Below are positions 1 through 11,000 of a stretch of DNA of 64,000 nucleotides, in pieces. This DNA comes from Paraescarpia echinospica (taxonomy: Eukaryota; Annelida; Polychaeta; Sabellida; Siboglinidae), in the NCBI GenBank assembly GCA_020002185.1, contig CM034534.1, forward strand, positions 17,242,656-17,306,655, in the 5' to 3' direction. A program made the position numbers and the translations under genes. Below the pieces are notes generated by a model. The model was not told where the DNA came from. It did no database searches and worked only from the letters and a program-made list of their open reading frames with translations. Each line of letters begins with the position of its first letter. Position 1 is the stretch's first letter.

Positions 1-307
1 GACCAACACATACGCTAGACACCAGACACCACAAAGAACTGAGCCTACGGGAACCACAAGACGGAAAGGTTTTCTGAATTGGCTAGAGGGTAGATCTGAT
101 TGATTTCCAAACGGTTTCTCTTTCAGTTTCAGGAAACTGCGCGTGAAATGAATACGCTGATAAGGAAAGGCATACCGACATCTTGGTGGATGTGCAGCTG
201 GATATACACACGCATGCATGCCCACAGGTGCACACGAAAGCGTGCACCACAGTGGCGTGTGCGTGCATGTTCGTGAGTGTGTTAAGTAAGACCTTTGATA
301 TAGGCAT
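1..307. other. Unassigned flank
   Basis: No gene, RNA or known repeat is recognised; open frames here are short and compositionally biased. Confidence 0.5.
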
Positions 308-491
308 GTTTCTACGTGAATCCAGCTGTGCCCTCGTGATATATATATATAAATGCGTGTGTGTGTTTGTATATATATATACGTATATATGTGTATATAT
401 ATGTGTGTATATATATACATATATATACATATACACACACGCATTTATATATATATATATAACGAGGGCACAGATGGATTCACGCAGAAAC
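308..491. mobile_element. Small MITE with ~38-bp terminal inverted repeats
   Basis: The left arm begins GTTTCTACGTGAATCC at 308; the right arm, read on the other strand from 491, begins GTTTCTGCGTGAATCC. They match over about 38 bp with three mismatches, then run into an AT/GT-rich centre that also forms weak hairpins. No transposase is encoded. The superfamily is unknown. Confidence 0.65.
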
Positions 492-539
492 ATATATATA
501 TGTACATATATATGTGTTTGTGTGTGTATTTTTATTATT

Positions 540-2930
540 TAGTGACAATTATTAAACGCTAAAGGTAATCTCAAAATAATATAATAAGGATCTGTGGAAA
601 AAATCAGGAGGTAATCTCAAAACAATGTTCATCTAAGCGATAAAGGGAACTCAAATGTTTTAAAATATGACCAAGAGTAAGGGATTATGTCAAAGAGTTT
701 AAAAAAGTTAAAGAATAACTTTAAAAGGAGTCATTAAGGGGTAATGTAATAATGAACTAGATGATCAGATCAACACATTGCGGGTCATCTAATGAAATCA
801 TATAATAGTCTTCTCGAAAAAAATAAACTAAGGGGCCATCTGGTAAAAACAATGGGTGTTGGTGATGATATGGTTATGATGATGATTATGCTGATGGTGT
901 TGTTGTTGATGATGATGATGATGTTTGTAATGATGAAGAAGACGGTCATAATATGAGGATGATAAATGGTTATGATGATTACCAGGAGGTCGATGAAGAC
1001 CTTGAAGGCGTCATCTTAGTGATGAATGTGATGATTATTATGACTATGATGACGACAACGATGAGGAGGAGGACGAAGGTGATGACGTAGATGATGGCCG
1101 TGACAGTTATTATAATTATTATGATGATGAGTGCAACAACAATGGCATCCTTAACCTCCTCCTCCTCCACCTCCACCTCCTCCTCATCATCATCGACAAC
1201 CTCATGTCCACCCTTACGACGGCCGTGCTGACACCCAGTCGACGTTCACTAAAGGATTCTCAGAACGACTCAGCCGCTTGTTTTCTGGGTGAACACTTGG
1301 AACCCCGTGCACATTATCTTCCAGATAACGTGGTAGCTACAGGGCGGCAAACAGTGGTTAAGAAGAAGGGAGGGGGTCATTAAAAGGGGTCACCTCAACA
1401 AATAAAAGCGGTAATCTACACTTAATTATGGGATTATCTTAAGACAAGGATCATTAAAGCATATTTACAATGTACATACCTGATCATTATTTGATCAAAT
1501 TAAGGGGTCATCTCAAACAACTTAGGGGAATTATCAACATGCAATGATAATGAGTGATGATATACAATTATTAGAAACGAAAGGGTAATTTCAAAATAAT
1601 AACAAACGGATCACCTGAAACAATTAAGGGGTAATCTCAAAACATGATGTAAAGGGTAACCTCAATCAACTAATAGGTTCATCTAACCGAAAACGGGAAC
1701 CTAACTGTTTTAAAATATGAGTAAAATTAAGGGATCCTTTAAAACACAATTTAAAGAATAGTTTTTAAAAGAAGTCTTTAAGAGGTACTTTAATATTGAA
1801 CTAACTGATCAAATCAGCACATTGCGAGGTTATCAAAACCAGGTGGTCTTATCGAAATAAAGTTAATTAAATGAAGGCGAAATAAAGTTAATTAAATGAA
1901 GGGGTCATCCCGTAAAAAAGAATAGGTCTTCTCAAAACGCTAAGAATCGTTACAAAATATATAAGAAATCATTAACAAAATAACGAGCTGATTGTTGCAA
2001 TAAATTGAGGGAACATCTAAGAAATTAAAGGGTCTTCTTAACAAAGTTAACGAATCACTTAAAAAGTGTAACTAGCCATTAACAATGAACCAGCTTATCG
2101 GATCATTTAAAATTAGACGTGTTTATTAAAAATAATTGTTTGATCGTCTCAACGCATTAAGGGATCATGTTAAGGCAATAAATGTTAATCTATCAATAAA
2201 GGGATTGTTTAAAAAAGGGTCACCAAATATGTAAATTTTCATTAAAAAGAACAAGTTGATCGTCTTTAAAAATAAGTGGTCTTAGCACATAAAGGGCAAT
2301 CTCACAAATAAATGGATCCTGTTGTTGATTAAAAAGACCTCACTAAGCGTGTAAACGCATTCTGTATCAACTCAAAACTTTGTTAAGAAGAACCTATAAT
2401 TTGTTTGAGATGGTCCCCATGTTAGCTGGGACAACGAGGTTGTTAATTTGTCAATGACTTCTTATACATTTTATGAGGTTTCTTAGCGTTTTGAGAAGAC
2501 CTATTATTTTATGAGATAGTCCCTAAATTTAATTAACTTTATTTCGAAAAGACAACTTGGTTTTGATGACCCAATGTGTTGATATGATCAGTTAGTTCAT
2601 TATTATTCATTATCAAGTACCTCTTAATAACTGCTTTTCAAATTATTCTTTAAATTGTGTTTGATATAATCCATTAATCTCAGTCATATTTTAAGACATT
2701 TAGGTTCCCGTTATCGTTTAGATTAACCTTTTAGTTGATTGACATTACCCTTGACTTCATGTTTTGAGATTACCCCTTAATTGTTTCAGCTGCTCCTTGT
2801 TTTATTATTTTAATCTTACTCTTTTGCTTCTAATAACGTTTAGTATCACTCACTAACATTGTATTTTTATATTTCCCCTAAGTTGTTTGAGATGACCTCT
2901 TAATTGGCTACATGACTAGCCTTTATAAGA
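540..2930. repeat. Three diverged copies of a repeat built on a short GGGGTAATCTCAAAA motif
   Basis: Copy A (about 600-855, +), copy B (about 1500-2000, +) and copy C (about 2440-2900, -) align through landmarks such as GGGGTAATCTCAAAAC, TTTTAAAATATGA and GATCA(A/T)ATCA(A/G)CACATTG. B and C face each other as a diverged inverted repeat. Between landmarks, degenerate AAGGGGTCATCTCAAA-like blocks recur every 20-35 bp, so the unit itself looks like an old minisatellite. Confidence 0.65.
856..1200. repeat. GAT/ATG-rich microsatellite
   Basis: Imperfect GAT trinucleotide runs, ending in a CTC-rich block near 1150-1185. The long hydrophobic frame on the minus strand is a product of the repeat. Confidence 0.75.
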
Positions 2931-3035
2931 GTCACACGAAGATGACGATGATGATGAGGGTAAGGTTGAGGATGTCGTTGTTGTCGTCATGATCATCGTA
3001 ATAACTATTATTACCGTCATCACCATCATAACCAT

Positions 3036-4235
3036 TGTTCATTTTACATTTGTGGGGACGTGTCTGTTCATTTTACACATGTGGGGACCTGTCTGTTCAT
3101 TTTACACTTGTGGGGACCTGTCTGTTCATTTTACACTTGTGGGGACCTGTCTGTTCATTTTACACTTGTGGGGACATGTCTGTTCATTTTACACTTGTGG
3201 GGACATGTCTGTTCATTTTACACTTGTGGGGACCTGTCTGTTCATTTTACACTTGTGGGGACATGTCTGTTCATTTTACACTTGTGGGGACATGTCTGTT
3301 CATTTTACACTTGTGGGGAAATGTCTGTTCATTTTACACTTGTGGGGACATGTTTGTTCATTTTACACTTGTGGGGACCTGTCTGTTCATTTTACACTTG
3401 TGGGGACATGTCTGTTCATTTTACACTTGTGGGGACATGTCTGTTCATTTTACACTTGTGGGGACATGTCTGTTCATTTTACACTTGTGGGGACATGTCT
3501 GTTCATTTTACACTTGTGGGGATCTGTCTGTTCATTTTACACTTGTGGGGACGTGTCTGTTCATTTTACACTTGTGGGGACCTGTCTGTTCATTTTACAC
3601 TTGTGGGGACATGTCTGTTCATTTTACACTTGTGGGGACATGTCTGTTCATTTTACACTTGTGGGGACATGTCTGTTCATTTTACACTTGTGGGGATATG
3701 TCTGTTAATTTTACACTTGTGGGGACATGTCTGTTCATTTTACACTTGTGGGGACCTGTCTGTTCATTTTACACTTGTGGGGACATATCTGTTCATTTTA
3801 CACTTGTGGGGACATGTCTGTTCATTTTACACTTGTGGGGAGGACATGTCTGTTCATTTTACACTTGTGGGGACCTGTCTGTTCATTTTACACTTGTGGG
3901 GACATGTCTGTTCAGTTTACACTTGTGGGGACCTGTCTGTTCATTTTACACTTGTGGGGACATGTCTGTTCATGTTACACTTGTGGGGACCTATCTGTTC
4001 ATTTTACACATGTGGGGACCTGTCTGTTCATTTTACACATGTGGGGACCTGTCTGTTCATTTTACACTTGTGGGGACATTTCTGTTCATTTTACACTTGT
4101 GGGGACATGTCTGTTCATTTTACACTTGTGGGGACCTGTCTGTTCATTTTACACTTGTGGGGACATGTCTGTTCATTTTACACTTGTGGGGACATGTCTG
4201 TTCATTTTACACTTGTGGGGACATGTCTGTTCCAG
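3036..4235 (+). repeat. 29-bp minisatellite, 40 full units
   Basis: Unit TGTCTGTTCATTTTACACTT followed by GTGGGGACA. Full units run from 3061 to 4223, with a partial unit before and TGTCTGTTC after. One unit has a 3-bp insertion (near 3840), so 40 x 29 + 3 = 1163 bp exactly. Most variation is A/C at the last base. Because 29 is not a multiple of 3 and the unit has no stop, all three forward frames stay open; the predicted repeat proteins are not genes. Confidence 0.97.
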
Positions 4236-4879
4236 TATCCCGAGCATGTCCGTCTGGGGTCGTAATAACCACGGTTTATCATGAGGAGGATGTGGTAACG
4301 TTGTGTTGGTGGATAGGGTGTGTGCAGGCCGGATAGCCCTATAAGCACATAATGTAATATTCATGCATATGTAACAGTTGAGTTATGTCTAATTAATAAC
4401 TAATGTTTGCGGTCGCATTGGTCAGCATGATGATCAATGACACTTCTTGAGTAAGTGCCAAAGGCGTTGTTGTCCGTCATAGTTGTATTTGCACGTGACC
4501 TAGCAATGCCAAAGTTGTCCCGTGGGCCTTAGGCCTATCTAATTAACCAATAGGTGTTCTTACAGAGACGTCTGCCCAATGTTGATTGGTCAATTGTTCC
4601 GACGAACTGACAAGATGAACTGATAATCGCACACACTTCAAAGTGAGCGTGTGTAGAAGGTGGACGATTTAGCCGACGATAACGCACATTTCACATGGCA
4701 AAATTATCTCATAAAACAGCAACATTTTGCACGAGGCTACGAAAATAAGCCAATCTGGAAAAACCACGACGACGCGACATATTAGAAAGCTGTTTGATCT
4801 GGAAAAGAACTCAACAAAATAAATTCACATTTCAAAAACATACGTCACTGCTTACATACAAACCGAGGCTCGGCACACC
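4236..4879 (+). promoter_or_regulatory. Putative promoter / 5' region of the receptor cyclase gene
   Basis: This unique-looking stretch lies between the 29-bp minisatellite and the start codon. Two forward CCAAT boxes (4547, 4576) and one inverted ATTGG (4585) fall within 45 bp, about 300 bp before the ATG. I see no TATA box at a convincing distance. The transcription start and any 5' untranslated exon cannot be placed. Confidence 0.35.
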
Positions 4880-5073
4880 ATGGACTTAGCCTGTTGGTTG
4901 TTGGTGTCCGCGCTGGCAGCACAGTCTGACGTGTCCAGCGGGAAGTTGAAACTGAAATTGGGCCTCATTACTCCGCCCGACGGAATATTTGGATATTCGA
5001 GGATTGCGGCTGCCACAACTGTGGCCGTGGAAGATGCGACAAGGAAAGGGGTCTTGGAAGAGTTCGACATAAG
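4880..5073 (+). CDS. Receptor guanylyl cyclase exon 1 (signal peptide, start of ligand-binding domain)
   Basis: Residues 1-64. The start ATG at 4880 has A at -3 and G at +4 and opens a hydrophobic signal peptide ([14 protein letters not shown]). Next comes the first beta strand of the ANF-receptor fold (LKLGLITP) and the following helix ([11 protein letters not shown]). The donor is AAG|GTAGGC, ending in phase 2. I chose this start because the signal peptide begins directly at this methionine. Confidence 0.92.
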
Positions 5074-8000
5074 GTAGGCTTAGATGCGTACGCGCATACG
5101 CAACATACATACGTACATGCACGCACACACACGTATATATATATATACGTATATATATATATATCCATGTATATATATACACGTACATGCATACATACAT
5201 ACATACATATATACGTACGTAAATATAAAAATACATTTACATGCACAAATGCATACATATAGGGTGTCTCAAAAATGTACCTAAAAGAAAATATTATTAG
5301 AGGGATTTAGCACTGTTTTACCTTCAACTAACTATGTTTGTCACATTTCACGGACTCTATAGTTTGTTTCACAATCAGCTAAATATTTGGAATATGCCAC
5401 AATTGACTATTACGCACAGAACAAAAAACATTGCGTTTTGGCACCAGATTGAGAGTGTTGTGCGTGTTCAATATAACCATAATCGTAGACCAGGGGCCGG
5501 CAACCTTTTTGAATGGAGGGCCAAACAGATGACTTCGACTAAGTCGGCGGGCTACACAAGTATTATTGAATATTGATGATCGATAGCCTAATCCTCGTGA
5601 GCAGGGGTATATTATATTATGTTTGGAATCTGAATATAATCTTGTTTAAAGTTGTGCATTGTAATCATCAAACATCCTAAATGTGAACAACTCTTGGACG
5701 TCACTATTAAAAAGCACATATTATTCATGGCCAGTGTTCTTGGTACATAAATGACATCATCATGAATAGTCTGACACTTGGTGCAGTTGCTGCGCCACCA
5801 AAGAAATTGGCAATGTGCTTACCTTGTTAGATCAGATCAGGAAAGTGTTCCGTCACCAAATGCATGTAGTAACACTCTACAAACGTCAACTCTGTTGCGG
5901 TAGCTTTGAGTGTCATAGAGCCGCACTGTAGTCTCTTGAACTGTATCCACTTAGCTTCCGGCACATCGTCTAGTTCCACGTGAAACGGTTTGGGAAATAA
6001 GGCAACTCCTCACTACGAGTCTCAAGATCGGAAAGACACACAGCTTTGCGTTTCGCAGTTGTGTTTCCCGCAGTTGCGACGTGATCTCGGAAGCGGAGAC
6101 GAACTGGGAAATCTAACCGATGAGATGTTCTCGCAAATCCATTTGGGGGTCGGGAAATGTTGGTTTTTCTGTACCCTTCTGTTCCATAAATACCATATAA
6201 TCTAACATCTCAGCACATGGGGCTTATGTGCCGTGCAGCATAGCACATCGACTCAGCTAACGCTCTTCACAATAGACGATACTTTGAATCAGCGTAATCA
6301 TCTCAGCCAGAATGTATTGTCCAGAACTGACAACGGCTTAGGCCACGAGCGCGAAAGTAGTTCACGGTCTTCACGATGCCGCTCATTGTGTTCTACATTA
6401 TCATTTACTTGGCAATCAGGGTTTCTTGAGGGGGTGATGCAGCTGTTCTTCCTAGCATGGATATTGCAACTTCTGTTGTCATCCCGCGGGCCGGACAATT
6501 TCAGTTTTAGTCCACGGGCCGCATGAAATACTTCGCGGGCCACATTTGGCCCGCGGGCCGTAGGTTGCCGACACCTGTCGTAGGCGTTTCAATACTGCTC
6601 ATTCTCCAATTCCCAAAATTAAACGATTATGTTTTTCTTCTTTCAGGCACCGTAAAATTTTGTTTCGCAAGCGGCTGAACATTTGAACCATGCTACAATT
6701 GACATTTATTCATAGGATAGAATTATATTGAATTTCGGATCATCGCAGACACTTCAATATTGCTCATGCTACAAATGAGAGGATTATGTTTTTTTCTTCC
6801 ACACGACCTTAAGTTCGTTTAGTAACCAACTGAACATTTGGAACATGCCACAATTGAATCTTATTCAGCGGACAACAATGATTGAGTTTTGGCACCTGAC
6901 TGAACGTGTTGTGTATATTCCACACAATAATCGCAGATATTTCAATACCGCTCATGCTCTAAATGAGAGGACTGTCTATAGGACAGTTGCAAAGTTTTCT
7001 ACAGTGGGAATTGTATGTAATGTTAACAAACGGCACAGTGATATAAAAATGACAGCTTGTTCTGCTGAGGGGTGAACAATGTGGCTGCCAGGATGCAAGC
7101 AGTGATCGGCGGACACGTTTACATTAAACATGTCATGTAAAATAAAAACGGTTATTTTACCGCAAAGTAAACACTTATATGAAACAATTTGCATTGTGGC
7201 ATAACCTTTGAAGCTTTAGCGTATAAATCATGCAAAACAGACTTGACAGTTTTGTTTACTGTACTTTTGCCAGCAGGATGACATCCGGTAAATTTTTTTA
7301 GACACCCTGTACATTCAAACATACTTATAAACGTCCATGCATACACACACACACATACACCCGCACGCACACACACACACACACAGACACGCACACATAC
7401 ACACACACACGGACGCACACGCGCACACACACCACCTCACTCACACACGCACGCGCGCACGCACACACGTACCCACTAACTCACAAGCACGCACGCGTGC
7501 GCGCACCTGCGTGCGTGAGTGCGTACAACTATACATCCGTAATATCAATATATCGTGATGACAGTTTCATCTGGAAGAACGGCAACTGCAACGGCAAGGC
7601 AGCGCTTGGAGTTACGGTGGATCTGTACGTGACGGAGAACGTGGATGCTTATATCGGACTGCCGTGCTCCATTGGTAATATTCACTGCATTACATAGCCG
7701 AGTATTATGTATTACATAATTTCCGTGTACATTTTATTGTCATATATTGTAATTCTTTCGGGCGATTTGAATTATGGTATTTTATAGATACACATAATAT
7801 TCCTGCTTTTATATCATTATTAACAAAACTAATTCTTTGCTTACTTGTTTATTTATCAGCTAATAGTTTAATGCAAGCTAAATCGGCACCAATGAGGAAA
7901 AGGGGTTGGCACTATATTAAATTGGAAATAATGCAATATGAATATGGTTGAATATGGTTGTACACTCGTCAGGTTTTATTGATCCTTTGCTTGAGTGCAG

Positions 8001-11000
8001 TCACTCATATTTCAACACAATAGTCGTATCATATACATAAAAGTTTAGTAAATTATTTTGAATATATTCTACAATGTTTCTATACCTACAATGGTTCTAT
8101 AATGATAACAAAATATAGTAAAATTAAACGTATGCTTTCACATTGCATTTTAACACCGTTTTATTAAATTGCAACTTGAAAAAATTATGTAATACATTTT
8201 TGAATGTGGACCAATTTTGCATAATGGTATTTACCTTAAACGTAGGGGAGGCTTGGGAGAGTTGGGCCACTTTTTATATTTTGACATATTGTGCTCTCTC
8301 TATTCATGGCATAGTACCATTTCCTGCGGTTGTGATATGTACAGACCATAATATACAATCTGTGTCAACGGATTCAAAATGCAGGCACACATGTAGAAAG
8401 AGGAGGTGATTGTTGAAAGGTGTCATCCCGGCCCAACTCTCCCTGGGAGTGGTGAGAGTTGGGCCATATCCAGGGAGACTTGGGCCATAGCTGAGGACAG
8501 CTGGGCCACAAAATCGGAGACTTGGGACAGACATGTAACAACTACCCAGTGAAGGAAAATGTGAACAATTTAATTCCAAACTTAAAATAACCATTAATAG
8601 ATATTAAGAACATGGTCCAGTAGCACTCCACTAGAAAAAAGTCAACCTTGATCAGCAAAATATTCCAGTTCTAACTTTGTTAATGATGTCACTGATTATT
8701 TGGTCATAGGCCCCTATATCAAATCCTAAAATGGAATTATGCCGTGTTTTAACACATTTTAAAATGACTGTGATATTGAGGCACACTTTCACACTCGTCC
8801 CAATCAACAAAGTCAACCTGTGCTATGTGATGCACAATACGTGATAGGTTCGATGATGCCTAATAAAGAGACGAGTGGAAATCCCATCGTGTGAACTCAC
8901 AAGGAAATGTAAATTTTCCTGCTCGACGAGCTGTGCCACCAAGCTGTTGAGGCTCAGGTAGCTTCTTGATGATGTCCTTCTTAGGGAATGATGCTTCATC
9001 TTTATCATTAATCATGAATGTAGATATTGTTTGATGATGACTGAATTCTCGTCGAAGAAAAACACCTTCACACTCTTCTCCATCAATAACGTCAACCCGC
9101 GCTATATAATGGACAATGCGTGATTTGGCCAACACAAATTTTACAACTGCAAAATCACCTTCAACGACTTGGTAATCTGGCTCATCAGCATCACTTTCAC
9201 CACTTTCCATGAATGGCACAACTTCGGTATCACTTTCTGATGAAGATGATGGAGTGGGAGATTTCCTTGCTCGGGTTTTGAATAAGGACTTTTTAGCTCT
9301 ATGTTTGACTGGTTGATTTGACTTTCATTTTTTAGTGTGCCTAGCAGCTAGTGCGTCTGCTATGCTATTACGTACTGGAGTATCGGTTAGAATCTTTGTA
9401 TCCCCTCTCTTGCGACCTCTGTCGGTAACCTTTCGTGGACCAGCTTTTGGAAGCGGAACAATATCAGCAGGCGATACATAATGGTTACTTGGCCCTGGCT
9501 GAGCCGGAGCTGGTGTTGCAGTAGAACTCGGTTCTGGCTGGGGAACCGGTGTTGCAGTAGAACTGGGTTCTGGCTGGGGAGCTGGTAGTTGTTCAGCAGG
9601 AATTGGATCATTTCTCTCCAACTCCTCTGGAAGATCTCGCTCAGTAACTGTGGCTGGCGAAAAGTCTGTTTCGTCGAACAAATCCCGGTTGTAAGGGGAA
9701 ATGCCGGTACTTTGAAATGCTGACAAAATGTATTTTGCATGAGCATGGGCAACAAATTCAGGTATTTTCTTTTTTCGACTGAGCATGGGCAACAAATTCA
9801 GGTATTTCATATATCGTAATTGTTTTGCCAGGATTTGATCGCATCCAGTTTTCCATAGCTTGAGCATATGCCGTCTTGAAAGGTTTGAAACAGCACACAT
9901 CGAGAGGTTGAAGCCTATGACTGGTATGTGGTGGCATTGTCAGTAACACTACACCATTTTCTTTAGCCAAGTCAATGGCAGCCAGAAAAATGTGGGCCTC
10001 ATGGTTATCTAAGATAAGAAGAACTTTATTTTCCTTGCTGCATCGCGTGTGGCGAATGAAATGGTTCAGGTAGTCCAGGAATAAGTCCTCGTTGACCCAA
10101 CCACTTGCATTTGCACCCCCAATACACCCTGGGGGGCCACCTTTGGTGAAATGCTCACGGACGTTTTTCCGTTGGAATATTAGCATAGGTGGAACGACAC
10201 TACCAACTGCATTGATGCCGTACACTGCAGTGACAAGTTGCCCCCTTTCAGCAGATGTGATTGACCCCACTTGCTTCACTCCTTTTCCAGCTACAATGTT
10301 TTCGGGTGCCGAAACCGTCGTGCATCCCGTCTCATCAACGTTATAGATAGCATAACATTCAAACTTGTGCAGGTCCATAATGCTTCCGAGGTTGTCATAG
10401 AATTTGCCCACGGTATACCGGTTGAAGGCACTAGCCCTAGCAAGAGATGTTGCCTCTGGTGTTCGGATTGCAAGACGGTTTCTTTCTTTAACTGATATCC
10501 AAATGTGTTCACCAGTCATTCCATTTTCTTTCCATGAATTAGGCACAGTCACATTGTTTTTCAAAGCATATTCCACAATCAATGCACGACATTTGTTTCT
10601 AGTCATACCATGAAATTGTTCAGCCAAAGTTTTAATATGTGTTGCCAAGTCAGTTTCCATCTCTGGAGAAAGAATCATGTTTTTCAGTCGACAGTTTCCG
10701 TAGCCAAACACCTTATTTCGTTCATCATTTTGTCCATTTTCTCCATCATGCTTGTTGATGTATCTCTTGAGAGTCATTCTTGCTATATCAAAGTCCTTAG
10801 CAGCTGCACGGATGCTACATCCTCCCCTGACTTGTTCCATTGCTCTCTGTAGAACATCTTCTGGTGCACCTCGATTTGATCTTCTTTGGTATTTTCGTGG
10901 CATCTGGAAAAATTATGACATCACTAAGACAAACTTACATTAATATTTCGAAAGATGCAGTCTGCAGTTACCAACCAGACCTACAGTAATTCTGCTGCCC

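Noticed and set aside
3036..4235. Possible CRISPR array
   Set aside because: Head-to-tail 29-bp units with no unique spacers, in a clearly eukaryotic context.
2989..4336. Open frames of 239, 433, 401 and 185 residues on the + strand
   Set aside because: They are translations of the 29-bp minisatellite, open in all three frames because the unit lacks stops; no codon bias or domain.
7152..7558. Histidine/threonine-rich and cysteine/valine-rich open frames
   Set aside because: Translations of (CA)n and (GT)n microsatellites; the same applies near 13193-13576, 40379-40699, 50216-50652 and 57672-57972.
9387..9755. Minus-strand 122-residue frame
   Set aside because: Shadow frame of the pogo transposase proline-rich region.
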